Below, piece after piece: positions 44,130-55,844 of a DNA stretch of 57,932 nucleotides. Under the pieces are notes generated by a model. The model ran no database searches, was not told where the DNA came from, and worked only from the letters and a program-made list of their open reading frames with translations. The stretch covers positions 1-57,932 of the forward strand of contig WGBO01000055.1 in assembly GCA_015494295.1 (NCBI GenBank). Direction: 5' to 3'. Position 1 is the first letter of the stretch. Each line of letters opens with the position of its first letter. This DNA comes from Gammaproteobacteria bacterium. Its GTDB lineage: Bacteria; Pseudomonadota; Gammaproteobacteria; DSM-19610. The translations under genes were made by a program, and so were the position numbers.

Positions 44130-46301
44130 ATGAAAAGCGACAGGTCGATGGACAAGCACCAGGTTACCGAACCCCTGCGGGTGCTGATCGTCGAGGACAA
44201 CGAGGACGACGCCCAGTTGCTGCTGGTGCGCCTGCGGCGCGCCGGCTACGCGCCCGACTACCTGCGCGTCGACAACGCCGACGACCTGCGCGAGGCGCTC
44301 CGTGACAAGAGCTGGCAGATCGTCATCTCCGATTACGCCATGCCCGGTTTCAGCGGCCTGGACGCGCTGCGCATGCTGCGCGCCGAAAACCTGGAAACGC
44401 CGTTCATCCTGGTGTCGGGCACGGTGGGCGAGGAAACCGCCGTCGAAGCCATCCGCTCCGGCGCCAACGATTACATCATGAAGGATAACCTGGCGCGCCT
44501 GGTTCCGGCCATCGACCGCGAACTGCGCGACATGCGCGAGCGCGCCCACCGGCGGCGCGCCGAGGACGCCCTCTACCAGGAACGCGAACGCGCCCTGATC
44601 ACCCTGCACTCGATCGGCGACGGCGTTATCGCCACCGACGCCGACGGCCGCGTCGACTACATGAACCCGGTCGCCGAGCGCGTCACCGGCTGGACCAGCA
44701 ACGAGGCCCAGGGACACCTGCTCACCGAAGTCCTGCCGCTGACCCACGAAGCCTCGCGCATCCCCATCGAAAGCCCGGCGGCCGTGGCCCTGCGCACCGG
44801 CCAGGTGGTCAACCTCAGCGAACAGTCGTTGCTCATCAACCGCCACGGCCAGGAGTTCCATATCGAGGATTCCGCCGCGCCCATCTTCGACCGCGACAAC
44901 CAGGTGATCGGCGCGGTGCTGGTGTTCCACGACGCCACCCGCGAACGGCGCATGGCCCAGCAGATGTCCTGGGAGGCGACCCACGACAACCTCACCGGCC
45001 TCGTCAACCGGCGCGAGTTCACGGAGCGCCTCAACAACCTGCTGTCGTCGCGCCAGACCGGCAACCGCGAGCACGCCCTGCTGTACCTCGACCTCGACCA
45101 GTTCAAGGTCATCAACGACACCTGCGGTCACGACGCCGGCGACGAACTGCTGCGCCAGCTCAGCCGCCTGCTATTGCAGAACGTGCCGACCAACTCCTCG
45201 CTGGCGCGTCTCGGCGGCGACGAGTTTGGCGTGCTGCTGGAAAACGTATCCATCGAGCGGGCGCGCGAGATTGCCGACCATCTGCTGTCCAGCATCAGCA
45301 ACTTCACCTATGAGTGGGAAGGCAGCCGCTTCGACGTGGGGGTGAGTATCGGCATGGTGCCCATCCAGGCAGACACGCGGAATGCCTCGCTGGTGCTGAG
45401 CGCCGCCGACGTCGCCTGCTATGTGGCCAAGGAAGCCGGCCGCAACCGCATCCACGTGTACGAGGAAAGCGATATCGACCTGGGCCAGCGTCACAGCGAG
45501 ATGCACTGGGTATCGCGCATCAAGGAAGCGCTGGAGGAAAACCGCTTCGCCCTGTACCGCCAGGAAATCGTGCCCCTGGACAGCGAGGACACCACGCCGC
45601 ACTACGAACTGCTGGTGCGCATGCGTGCCTCGGACGGCAGCATCATCGCGCCCGGCCTGTTCATCCCCGCCGCGGAACGCTACAACCTGATGAGCGCCAT
45701 CGACCGCTGGGTCATCGACCAGGCCTTCCGCCACCTGCAACTGTTGCAGCAGGGCGGCGACGAGAGCGTGTACTCGATCAACCTGTCCGGCAACTCGCTC
45801 AATGACGAGGACATCTCGGACTACATCGGCAAAAAGATCGAGGAATACCGCATCCGCCCGGGGCAACTGTGTTTCGAGGTCACCGAAACCGCCGCGGTGT
45901 TCAACCTGATCAAGGCCAGCCGCATCATCCGCACATTGAAGAAGATTGGCTGCCGTTTCTCGCTGGACGACTTCGGCAGCGGCCTGAGTTCGTTCAGCTA
46001 CCTGAAGAACCTGCCCGTGGACTTCCTCAAGATCGACGGCAGCTTCGTCAAGGACATCAACACCGACCCGATGAACCGCGCCATCGTGGAAGCCATCCAC
46101 CAGGTCGGCCACGCGCTGAGCATCCGCACCATCGCCGAGTTCGTGGAAAACGAGGCCATCGTCACCCAGTTGCGCGACATCGGCGTCGACTACGCGCAGG
46201 GCTACCATTTCAGCCAGCCCGAACCGCTGGCCGGCAACAGCAAGGTCGTTCCCATCCACAACGCCGCCTCCAGCCGCGGGGCGCGCAAGGCCACGCTCTG
46301 A
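44130..46301 (+). CDS. Response regulator with PAS, GGDEF and EAL domains
   Basis: The 723-residue protein has a receiver (phospho-Asp 68 in ISDYAMPG), a PAS domain (about 155-280), GGDEF with intact GGDEF at 362-366, and an EAL domain in which the signature reads ELL (Glu 493). Other EAL residues are kept: the Asn of INLSGNS, FEVTET, DDFGSGLSS, LKIDGSF and AQGYHFSQP. It could both make and degrade c-di-GMP. No RxxD inhibitory site is seen before GGDEF. ATG at 44130 has AAGGAG; it starts 10 nt after moaC. Confidence 0.92.
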   Translation: MKSDRSMDKHQVTEPLRVLIVEDNEDDAQLLLVRLRRAGYAPDYLRVDNADDLREALRDKSWQIVISDYAMPGFSGLDALRMLRAENLETPFILVSGTVGEETAVEAIRSGANDYIMKDNLARLVPAIDRELRDMRERAHRRRAEDALYQERERALITLHSIGDGVIATDADGRVDYMNPVAERVTGWTSNEAQGHLLTEVLPLTHEASRIPIESPAAVALRTGQVVNLSEQSLLINRHGQEFHIEDSAAPIFDRDNQVIGAVLVFHDATRERRMAQQMSWEATHDNLTGLVNRREFTERLNNLLSSRQTGNREHALLYLDLDQFKVINDTCGHDAGDELLRQLSRLLLQNVPTNSSLARLGGDEFGVLLENVSIERAREIADHLLSSISNFTYEWEGSRFDVGVSIGMVPIQADTRNASLVLSAADVACYVAKEAGRNRIHVYEESDIDLGQRHSEMHWVSRIKEALEENRFALYRQEIVPLDSEDTTPHYELLVRMRASDGSIIAPGLFIPAAERYNLMSAIDRWVIDQAFRHLQLLQQGGDESVYSINLSGNSLNDEDISDYIGKKIEEYRIRPGQLCFEVTETAAVFNLIKASRIIRTLKKIGCRFSLDDFGSGLSSFSYLKNLPVDFLKIDGSFVKDINTDPMNRAIVEAIHQVGHALSIRTIAEFVENEAIVTQLRDIGVDYAQGYHFSQPEPLAGNSKVVPIHNAASSRGARKATL

Positions 46302-46307
46302 ACCGTC

Positions 46308-46673
46308 ATGCAGTGGATCAAGCTCGTACCCGAAGACGCCGGTATCCAGAACCTCAGGATCGACAACAAGCGCCCGGCGGTCACCCGCGACGTCGATGCC
46401 GTGGCGCCCTGCCCGCGCACGCAGAAGACCGGACCCGGACACGACGAGAACGCGCGCCGCACCGACGCCGTCCGCGACCGGCGCAAGGGTGACCGCCGCA
46501 AGGGCGGTGACCGGCGCAAGAAGCAGGTGCCGGTGCTGCTGGACACGCGCAGCAAGCACGACCGCCGCGCCATCGGCAACCGCCGGCTGCGCGACGCCCT
46601 GAACTCCCCGGCGCCCGACGACGCCACCGAAACGCCGGAGACACCGCGCAAGCCACTGGACCTGTATGTCTGA
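46308..46673 (+). CDS. Hypothetical basic protein with DRRxGxRR repeats
   Basis: The 121-residue protein has a basic middle part with tandem [15 protein letters not shown] and later [10 protein letters not shown]. It has no membrane segment and no recognised fold. It lies 6 nt after the c-di-GMP protein and overlaps the aminopeptidase gene by 8 nt, so it is co-transcribed and probably translated. Confidence 0.6.
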   Translation: MQWIKLVPEDAGIQNLRIDNKRPAVTRDVDAVAPCPRTQKTGPGHDENARRTDAVRDRRKGDRRKGGDRRKKQVPVLLDTRSKHDRRAIGNRRLRDALNSPAPDDATETPETPRKPLDLYV

Positions 46674-47982
46674 ACACGACAAGGACACCTCGCGGCTGAA
46701 CGCCGGCCTGATCGATTTCATTCACCGCTCGCCGACGCCGTTCCACGCCACCGCGAACCTGCGCGCGCAACTGCTGGACGCCGGCTTCGAGGAACTGCGC
46801 GAAGCCGATGCCTGGAACACGCACGCCGGCGGGCGCTATTTCGTCACCCGCAACGGCTCGTCGATCATCGCCTTCGCGCTCGGCGAACAACCCCTGGCGG
46901 AAACCGGCCTGCGCATGGTCGGCGCCCATACCGACAGTCCCTGCCTGCGCGTCAAGCCGCAACCGGAAACCCTGCGTCATGGCTACACCCAGCTCGGCGT
47001 CGAAGTCTATGGCGGCGCGCTGCTGAACCCCTGGTTCGACCGCGACCTGTCCATTGCCGGCCGCATCAGCTACCGCGACCCGAACGGGCAACTGCATAAC
47101 CTGCTGGTCGACTTCAAACGGCCGGTGGCGATCATCCCCAGCCTCGCCATCCATCTCGACCGCGACGCCAACAAGTCACGCAGCGTCAACGCGCAGACCG
47201 ACCTGCCCCCCATCCTCATGCAGTCGGACGACGACAAGCCGGGGGACTTCCGGCAACTTCTCAAGGATACCGCCAGGGAGCAGCAACCCGGCCTGGACAT
47301 CGACGACGTGCTGGAATTCGAGCTGTCGCTGTACGACTGCCAGCCGCCCGCGCTGGTGGGCGCGCGCCAGCAGTTCATCGCCGGCGCACGGCTCGACAAC
47401 CTGTTGAGCTGCTTCGTCGGCCTGCGCGCACTGCTCGACGGCGAGGCCGGCCCGGCCCGCATGCTGGTGTGCAACGACCACGAGGAAGTCGGCAGCACCT
47501 CGGCCAGCGGCGCCGACGGCCCTTTCCTCAAGTCCGTGCTGCAACGCCTGTGCCCGCAACCCGAAACGCTGGCGCGCTGCATCGACCGCTCCTGGCTGAT
47601 TTCCGCCGACAACGCCCACGGCATCCACCCCAACTACGCCGACAGGCACGATGCGCAACACGGCCCGCTGCTCAACCGGGGGCCGGTGATCAAGACCAAC
47701 GCCAGCCAGCGCTATGCCACCAACAGCGAGACCGCCGGCCTGTTCCGGCTGCTGTGCGAACAGGCCGGGATACCCGTGCAATCCTTCGTGGTGCGCAGCG
47801 ACATGGCCTGCGGCAGCACCATCGGCCCCATCACCGCCGGCAACATCGGGGTGCGCACCCTCGACGTGGGCGTACCCACCTTCGCCATGCACTCGATTCG
47901 CGAACTGGCGGGCAGCCGCGATACCGGCCACCTGCACCGGGCGCTGTGCGCGTTCCTCGCCTGGCCGGGCGGCAACCGTTAA
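46666..47982 (+). CDS. M18-family aspartyl aminopeptidase
   Basis: The 438-residue metallopeptidase has [14 protein letters not shown] (metal His and Asp), [27 protein letters not shown] (catalytic Glu) and the late [11 protein letters not shown], all as in M18 enzymes. Family members remove acidic N-terminal residues and form tetrahedral dodecamers. ATG at 46666 overlaps the previous gene. Confidence 0.92.
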   Translation: MSEHDKDTSRLNAGLIDFIHRSPTPFHATANLRAQLLDAGFEELREADAWNTHAGGRYFVTRNGSSIIAFALGEQPLAETGLRMVGAHTDSPCLRVKPQPETLRHGYTQLGVEVYGGALLNPWFDRDLSIAGRISYRDPNGQLHNLLVDFKRPVAIIPSLAIHLDRDANKSRSVNAQTDLPPILMQSDDDKPGDFRQLLKDTAREQQPGLDIDDVLEFELSLYDCQPPALVGARQQFIAGARLDNLLSCFVGLRALLDGEAGPARMLVCNDHEEVGSTSASGADGPFLKSVLQRLCPQPETLARCIDRSWLISADNAHGIHPNYADRHDAQHGPLLNRGPVIKTNASQRYATNSETAGLFRLLCEQAGIPVQSFVVRSDMACGSTIGPITAGNIGVRTLDVGVPTFAMHSIRELAGSRDTGHLHRALCAFLAWPGGNR

Positions 47983-48084
47983 GAAACCCCGACACGGACC
48001 GCTAACCGGGCAGACAGGGCGCCCGGGGCAGGAGCACCGCGAGCGTTGCCGCATGGAACAGATCCTGAAACCGGGGAGACATTG

Positions 48085-49473
48085 ATGTCGGAACAAAAAC
48101 GCGCACTGGTCGTCGACGACTCCAGATCCGCCCGCCTGGTGCTGCGGCGCATGCTGGAAAAACACGGCATCCTGGTGGATACCGTCGAGTCCGCCGCGGA
48201 CGCGCTCGAATTCCTCACCCGCAACCGCCCCGACGTCATCTTCATGGACCACATGATGCCGGGCATGGACGGCTTCGAGGCCGTTCGCGCCATCAAGGAC
48301 AACCCCCGGACCGCCACCATCCCGGTCATGATGTACACCTCCAGGGGCGGCGACCTGTACCTGGGGCAGGCGCGCGCGCTGGGCGCGGTGGGCGTGTTGC
48401 CAAAAACCGTGGCGCCCGCCGAGCTGTACGCCTCGCTGCGGCGCATCGGCCTGGTCAGCGACCGCCGCACCAGCCAGGCCCCCGGCCCCGATGAGGAAAC
48501 GCCCTCGGAACGGCAGGAAGACCTGCGCCGCGAACGCGGACTGGAAATACCCGAGGTGGCGGCAGGCTTCGGCGACAGCACGCGGGAACCACAGGAGGTA
48601 CCGCTGCCGGCGCGGATTCGCCAACTGCTGGACGAACAACGGGTGGAAATCCGCAAGGACCTGCTCACCGGCCTGGACACCATGGCACGCCAGCACCGGG
48701 AAAAACTGGACCGCCTGCTGGACGAGAAAATCACCGCGCTGCGCGAACAGCTTCCGCCCCCGGCGCCGCGCCCCTCGCAGTGGCCGATGCTGGTCATGGG
48801 ACTGTTGCTGGCCGCCTCGCTGGCCTGGAACCTGCTGCCGGACGAACACCGGCAGACCCCGGCGCCGAGTCTGGCGGACCAGCCCCCGGCACGCGAACAA
48901 CCGGCGACCGAAATTCCCGACGCCGCTCCGCCGACAACACCCACGGACAACGCCTCGCGGGAAAGCGGCAGCGGGGAAGTGGCGTCGGCCGAAATGACGG
49001 AACGCACCATGGACTATCCCTGGAACGCGATCGCGCTGGACGGCGACCGCACCCGAACCGTTGCCGAACTGCTGGCGAAGCTCGCGGCCAGCGGTTTTCG
49101 GGGAAAACTGGCGCTGTACACCCACGCCGGCGAGTTTTGCCTGACGGGTGATGCCGAAAACGGTTTCCGGCTGGCGCCCGACGACACCACCCTGGACCGC
49201 TGCAGCGCCATCATGAACCCGGTGCAACCCACGGACCTGCCTTCCACCCACCAGTCGCTGGCCTTCGCCAACCTGGTGGCCAGCAGCCCCGCCCTGCAGG
49301 ACGGCAGCATAGAGCTGGAAATCCACAGCCTGCCACGCAGCGAGCCGCTGACGCCCTACCCGCCGCGTGAAGCATCCACACTGGCCGGTGACTGGAACCG
49401 CGCGGCGGCGGCGAACAACCGGGTACTGCTGCGGCTTGTGCCGGAAAACCCTGAGCGGCTACCGGACCGGTGA
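48085..49473 (+). CDS. Receiver-domain protein with transmembrane anchor and periplasmic domain
   Basis: The 462-residue protein begins with a complete receiver (acidic pair D11-D12, phospho-Asp 55 in FMDHMMPG, Lys in LPKTVAP). It continues with a charged helical region containing KDLLTGLDTMARQHREKLDRLLDEK, then a single transmembrane helix (about 232-255), a Pro-rich linker and a ~150-residue C-terminal domain that would lie in the periplasm. The last part contains TVAELLAKLAASGFRGKLALYTHAGEFCL. A receiver tied to a periplasmic domain in one chain is unusual. Output unknown. Confidence 0.75.
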   Translation: MSEQKRALVVDDSRSARLVLRRMLEKHGILVDTVESAADALEFLTRNRPDVIFMDHMMPGMDGFEAVRAIKDNPRTATIPVMMYTSRGGDLYLGQARALGAVGVLPKTVAPAELYASLRRIGLVSDRRTSQAPGPDEETPSERQEDLRRERGLEIPEVAAGFGDSTREPQEVPLPARIRQLLDEQRVEIRKDLLTGLDTMARQHREKLDRLLDEKITALREQLPPPAPRPSQWPMLVMGLLLAASLAWNLLPDEHRQTPAPSLADQPPAREQPATEIPDAAPPTTPTDNASRESGSGEVASAEMTERTMDYPWNAIALDGDRTRTVAELLAKLAASGFRGKLALYTHAGEFCLTGDAENGFRLAPDDTTLDRCSAIMNPVQPTDLPSTHQSLAFANLVASSPALQDGSIELEIHSLPRSEPLTPYPPREASTLAGDWNRAAAANNRVLLRLVPENPERLPDR

Positions 49474-49584
49474 TTTTCCCCGGGTTCCCGACAACATTCT
49501 GACGGGTTTTCCCCGCGCCGTCTGGCAAGGCGCCTTGCAACGCCCTGACCAGAAGAGCGGGTATCGAGGGCGCCCCTGCAACCC

Positions 49585-51600
<2,016 letters not shown>

Positions 51601-51688
51601 TGCGCGGACAAAGTATCCAATGGGTGGCACTATTGCAAGCGCACCCGCGCGCCAGTACCCTTGATCGGACACGGAGGAAATAACCCTG

Positions 51689-52351
51689 ATGAATGCACTG
51701 AATCTGGAAGAAGCCCGCTTCAACATGATCGAACAACAGGTGCGCCCCTGGGATGTCCTTGACGATCAGGTACTTGAAACCCTCAGCCGCACACCGCGCG
51801 AGGATTTCGTGCCCGAGTCCTGCCGGGCGCTGGCATTTTCCGACATCAGCATCCCGCTGCCGCACGACCAGGTGATGATGCCGCCCAGGCTCGAGGGTCG
51901 GCTGCTGCAAAGCCTGCTGCTCAGACCCACCGACCAGGTGCTGGAAATCGGCACCGGCAGCGGCTATCTCACCGCCTGCCTCGCCCGGCTGGCGGGCAGC
52001 GTCCATTCCGTGGACATCTTCGAGGACTTCATCGAAGCCGCCGGCCGCAAGCTGGAAGCCCATGACATCCGCAACGTGACCTTTCAGCAGGCCGACGCGG
52101 CGCGCGGCCTGGACACCGGGCAACGCTTCGACGCCATTGCTGTCACCGGCGCGCTGCCAATGCTGCACCATGGCTTCCACGAACTGCTCAACCCCGGCGG
52201 ACGCCTGTTCGTGATCGTGGGACGCCCCCCGGTCCGCGAGGCGCTGCTGATCACCCGCACGGGCGAACAGGAATGGAACCGTGAAAGCCTGTTCGAAACC
52301 TCCATCCCACCGCTGATCAACGCCCCGAAACCGGAGGCTTTCCGGTTCTGA
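51689..52351 (+). CDS. Protein-L-isoaspartate O-methyltransferase-like protein
   Basis: The 220-residue protein starts MNALNLEEARFNMIEQQVRPWDVLD, and has the PCMT-like TPREDFVPES and the SAM loop LEIGTGSGYLTA. This is the variant without the N-terminal motif of classical Pcm, often encoded beside rhodanese and tolC in gammaproteobacteria. Repair of isoaspartate is plausible but untested. Rhodanese follows after 2 nt. Confidence 0.82.
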   Translation: MNALNLEEARFNMIEQQVRPWDVLDDQVLETLSRTPREDFVPESCRALAFSDISIPLPHDQVMMPPRLEGRLLQSLLLRPTDQVLEIGTGSGYLTACLARLAGSVHSVDIFEDFIEAAGRKLEAHDIRNVTFQQADAARGLDTGQRFDAIAVTGALPMLHHGFHELLNPGGRLFVIVGRPPVREALLITRTGEQEWNRESLFETSIPPLINAPKPEAFRF

Positions 52352-52353
52352 AC

Positions 52354-52674
52354 ATGCGCGAGTTCACCGCCAGCGAGCTGGACGCCTACCTGCGCGAAAG
52401 CGAACGCAAGCCCCTGCTGCTGGACGTACGCGAGCCCTGGGAGTTCGACAAGGCCCACATCGAGGGCTCGACACTGGTGCCGATGCGACAGATCGGCGAC
52501 CATATCCCCGCACTCCACGACGCGGAGGAAATCGTGGTGATCTGCCATCACGGCATTCGCAGTCGGGTGGTGTGCCGTTTTCTCGAAAGCGAAGGCTTCA
52601 GCAATGTGATCAACCTGGCCGGTGGCGTCGACGCCTGGGCCAGGTTCGTCGATCGTCAAATGCCGACCTACTGA
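52354..52674 (+). CDS. Single-domain rhodanese
   Basis: The 106-residue protein has LLLDVREPWEFDKAHIEGS and the active-site loop VVICHHGIRSR with the catalytic Cys, then NLAGGVDAW. It transfers sulfane sulfur or serves as a redox sensor. It lies between the pcm-like gene and tolC, with gaps of 2 and 7 nt. Confidence 0.92.
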   Translation: MREFTASELDAYLRESERKPLLLDVREPWEFDKAHIEGSTLVPMRQIGDHIPALHDAEEIVVICHHGIRSRVVCRFLESEGFSNVINLAGGVDAWARFVDRQMPTY

Positions 52675-52681
52675 GAGTCCC

Positions 52682-54013
52682 ATGAAAAAATCGCTGTTAC
52701 TGATCACTCTGCTACTGGCCGGCGGCCTTGCCCGTGGCGCCGACCTGCTCACCGTCTACGAGGCCGCCGCACGCAACAACCCGACCCTGGCCGCGGCCGC
52801 CGCCAACCTGGAAGCGGTGCGCGAAAACCGCCCGCAGGCAATGGCCGGCCTGCTGCCCAACCTGAACGCCGGCGCATCGCTGAGCCGGTCGCGCTTCAAG
52901 AACCTCAATCCCTCGCAGGACGCCACCTACAGCACCGACAAGCTGGCCAGCATCAGCCTGTCGCAACCGCTGTTCCACTACGACCGCTGGATCGCCCTGA
53001 AACAGGCGGACAGCACCATCGCCGCCGCCGAGGCCCAGTACTTGGCCGCGCAGCAGGCACTGATGGTGGACGTGGCGGAACGCTACTTCGCCGTCCTCGA
53101 CGCCCAGGACAATCTCGACTTCGCCCGCGCGGAAAAGCAGTCCATCGGCCGGCAGCTCGAACAGGCGAAGCAGCGCTTCGACGTGGGCCTGATCGCGATC
53201 ACCGATGTGAAGGCGGCGCAGGCACGCTATGACATTTCCGTGAGCCAGGAGATTCGCGCCATCAGCGACCTGGAAGGCGCACGCGACGCCCTGCGTGAAC
53301 TGACCGGGGAACCCTTCGACGAACTCGACCCGCTGCGTCCGGAACTGCCCCTGGCGCGGCCCGAGCCGGATTCCGCGGAACACTGGATCGAACAGGCGCG
53401 ACGCCAGAACCTGCAGGTGATGGCCGCGCAGGCGAGCAGCGAGGCGGCGCGGCAGGAAATGCGCCGCCAGCGCGCCGGACACCTGCCGACCCTGGACATC
53501 AATGCCAGCATGCGCTACCAGGACGTGAACTTTGGCGGCATCGCGCCCATCGAGCGGCAGGACAGCGAAATCGGCGTGCAACTCAATATCCCGCTCTACC
53601 AGGGCGGACTGACCAGCTCCCTGACACGCCAGGCGCGCAGCCGTTTCGACGAAGCCACCCAGCGCCTGCAGGAAGCGGTACGCGCCGCCGAACTGGCGAC
53701 CCGCAACGCCTTCCGCGGCATACGCACCGATATCGCCCAGGTTCAGGCACTGGGTGAGTCACTGGAGTCCACCCGCATCGCGGTGGAAGCCGAGGAGGCC
53801 GGCTTCGAGGTCGGCACCCGCACCATCGTCGACGTGCTCAACGCGCAGCGTGAGCACTTTCTGGCGCGCCTCAATTACGCGCGCGCGCGTTCCCGCTACG
53901 TGGTCGACCAGCTACGCCTGAAACGCTCGACCGGCATCCTGTCGCGCGAGGATCTGGTCGAGATCAATCGCGCACTGATCGCAACACCGGCAAAGGACAC
54001 GGGCAATGAATGA
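52682..54013 (+). CDS. tolC: TolC-family outer-membrane efflux protein
   Basis: The 443-residue protein has a signal peptide (MKKSLLLITLLLAGGLARGA), tandem outer-membrane-factor repeats with long helices and LNIPLYQGGLTSSL. It forms the trimeric outer-membrane channel for drug efflux or type I secretion. The ATG at 52682 is chosen since it gives a clean signal peptide. Its stop overlaps the hemerythrin gene by 8 nt. No inner-membrane partner is in the window. Confidence 0.93.
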   Translation: MKKSLLLITLLLAGGLARGADLLTVYEAAARNNPTLAAAAANLEAVRENRPQAMAGLLPNLNAGASLSRSRFKNLNPSQDATYSTDKLASISLSQPLFHYDRWIALKQADSTIAAAEAQYLAAQQALMVDVAERYFAVLDAQDNLDFARAEKQSIGRQLEQAKQRFDVGLIAITDVKAAQARYDISVSQEIRAISDLEGARDALRELTGEPFDELDPLRPELPLARPEPDSAEHWIEQARRQNLQVMAAQASSEAARQEMRRQRAGHLPTLDINASMRYQDVNFGGIAPIERQDSEIGVQLNIPLYQGGLTSSLTRQARSRFDEATQRLQEAVRAAELATRNAFRGIRTDIAQVQALGESLESTRIAVEAEEAGFEVGTRTIVDVLNAQREHFLARLNYARARSRYVVDQLRLKRSTGILSREDLVEINRALIATPAKDTGNE

Positions 54014-54527
54014 CGGCCTGATACCCGACATTCCCGACTTCGACGACCCCATCGGCCTGCTGCGCGCCTGTCACGAGCGCATGCTGGCCAATTGCGACAC
54101 GCTGGAAAAACTGGTGGCGCACATTGGCGAAAAAGGCTTCGACATGGAAGCGCAGTCGGCCATCTCGCGGGTTGCGAAATACTTCAACACCAGCGCCGTG
54201 CATCACCACGAGGACGAGGAGCAGGATCTGTTCCCGCTGCTCAACGGCCAGTCGCTGAAACTCGCCGACCTGATATACCGGCTCAAGCAGGAACACGCGA
54301 AACTGGACACCCTCTGGCAACAACTGCTCGCGGACCTGAAGCAGGGGCCGGCGCTGGCGGACAACCCCGACTTCGCCGCGCACGCGGAAGCGTTCTGCAC
54401 CGCCGTGCGCGAACACATCGACCTGGAAAACCGCGAACTGCTGTTCATGGCGCAGCACAGCCTCAGTTCACGACAACTCGAGGACATCGGCCGCGCCATG
54501 GCCAGGAGGCGCGGCGTCAAACCCTAG
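54006..54527 (+). CDS. Hemerythrin-domain protein
   Basis: The 173-residue helical protein has the hemerythrin metal ligands in CHERM, HHHEDEEQDLF, EHAKLD and EHIDLENRELL. Such proteins bind a di-iron centre and oxygen or NO. It overlaps tolC by 8 nt and waaA (convergent) by 11 nt. Confidence 0.88.
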   Translation: MNDGLIPDIPDFDDPIGLLRACHERMLANCDTLEKLVAHIGEKGFDMEAQSAISRVAKYFNTSAVHHHEDEEQDLFPLLNGQSLKLADLIYRLKQEHAKLDTLWQQLLADLKQGPALADNPDFAAHAEAFCTAVREHIDLENRELLFMAQHSLSSRQLEDIGRAMARRRGVKP

Positions 54528-55809
54528 CGGGCGGCGTTTCCCCGATCAGCGCCAGGGTTCGCGCCAGCGCGCCGCGGCGCTGTTCGATCACCCGCTGCCC
54601 GGCCGCCACCTGCCGCGCGCGCCGGGTGCCGTCACGCCACAGTTCACCGACACCCTCCGCCAGCGCCACTTCGTTGTCCACGAGGGTGACCGCGCCGGCG
54701 GCCCGCAGCACGGCGTACACCTCCGCGAAGTTATCGGTCCAGCGCCCGGTCAGCACCGCGCAACCGGCCTGCAAGGCTTCCAGCGGGTTGTGGCCGCCAC
54801 GCGCCGCCAGGCTGCCGCCAATGAAGGCCACGGGCGCCATGCCGTACAGGTAAACCAGCACCCCCAGCACATCCACCACGATCACCTGCGCGTCCGTCCG
54901 GGAACCGGCACTCCGCTGTTCCCGCAGCCGCGAAAACCGCGCGACCGTGAAACCGGCGCGTTCACACTGCGCGACGACGTCCGCCGCCCGTTCCGGGTGC
55001 CGCGGCGCCAACCACAGAACAGCCCGCGGCTCATCCTCCAGCAGACGGCGGTGCGCCGACAGCAGCAACGCTTCCTCGCCGGGGTGGGTGCTGCCCGCCA
55101 GCCACGGCCAGGCTGGCCGACCGAGCGTCTCGCGCAGGGACGCGCAACGCGAGGCGAAGTCTCCCGGCAGGGCGTGCTCGAATTTCAGATTGCCCGCCAC
55201 CGCGACACGATCAGGCCGCGCCCCGAGGGCCCGGAAGCGCTCCGCGTCCGTCGGCGCCTGCGCCGCGATGCGGGTGACGCAAGCAAGCGTGTCGCGCAAC
55301 AGCGGCCTTGCCCGCCGGTAGGCCCGGAAGGAGCGCGCCGACAGCCGGGCATTGACCAGGTAGAGGGGAACGCCGCGCGCCCGCACGGTGTGAAACAGAT
55401 TCGGCCACAGCTCGGTTTCCATCACGATGAGGCACGCCGGCCGCAGGCGCGCCACAAAGCGCTCGACAGCGAACGGGAGATCCCACGGCAGGAAAGCACA
55501 CCTCACCCTGTCGCCAAACAACTGCCGGACCGTCGCGCGACCGGTGGGCGTGGCGGTGGTAATCAGCAGGCGCCGGTCGGGATGCACGCGCAACAACGCC
55601 CTGACCAGTGGCGCGGCGGCACGCACCTCGCCGACCGACACGGCGTGCAACCAGGTCAACGCCGCCCCGCCCGCGTCCACCGGCGGCACATCCCCCAGCC
55701 GCTCGCGCCAGTGGCGGCGGTAACCCGGCTGGCGCCGGCCGCGCCACCACAGGCGAGCGCCCGCCAGCGGCAGCGACAGGTAGAGCAGGGCTGTATAGAG
55801 GCGGATCAC
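54517..55809 (-). CDS. waaA: 3-deoxy-D-manno-octulosonic acid transferase WaaA
   Basis: The 430-residue GT30-type glycosyltransferase has an N-terminal membrane anchor, LTWLHAVSVGEVRAAAPLV (catalytic Glu), VMETELWPNLFH and a C-terminal FIGGSLAARGGHNPLEAL nucleotide-sugar site. It adds Kdo to lipid A precursor. The start is GTG at 55809. It is divergent from lpxL with only 33 bp between the starts. Confidence 0.95.
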   Translation of the reverse strand: MIRLYTALLYLSLPLAGARLWWRGRRQPGYRRHWRERLGDVPPVDAGGAALTWLHAVSVGEVRAAAPLVRALLRVHPDRRLLITTATPTGRATVRQLFGDRVRCAFLPWDLPFAVERFVARLRPACLIVMETELWPNLFHTVRARGVPLYLVNARLSARSFRAYRRARPLLRDTLACVTRIAAQAPTDAERFRALGARPDRVAVAGNLKFEHALPGDFASRCASLRETLGRPAWPWLAGSTHPGEEALLLSAHRRLLEDEPRAVLWLAPRHPERAADVVAQCERAGFTVARFSRLREQRSAGSRTDAQVIVVDVLGVLVYLYGMAPVAFIGGSLAARGGHNPLEALQAGCAVLTGRWTDNFAEVYAVLRAAGAVTLVDNEVALAEGVGELWRDGTRRARQVAAGQRVIEQRRGALARTLALIGETPPARV

Positions 55810-55815
55810 GCAGCG

Positions 55816-55844
55816 ATCATAACAGCCGGCCGCTTTGTTACAAT
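55816..55844. promoter_or_regulatory. Overlapping divergent promoters of waaA and lpxL
   Basis: On the minus strand TTGTAA (55843-55838) and TATGAT (55821-55816) are spaced by 16 bp. Transcription would start about at the waaA GTG (55809), giving a leaderless message. On the plus strand TACAAT at 55839-55844 could be a -10 for lpxL, overlapping the waaA -35. Each element serves as the partner of the other. The lpxL -35 is poor, so this is tentative. Confidence 0.4.
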
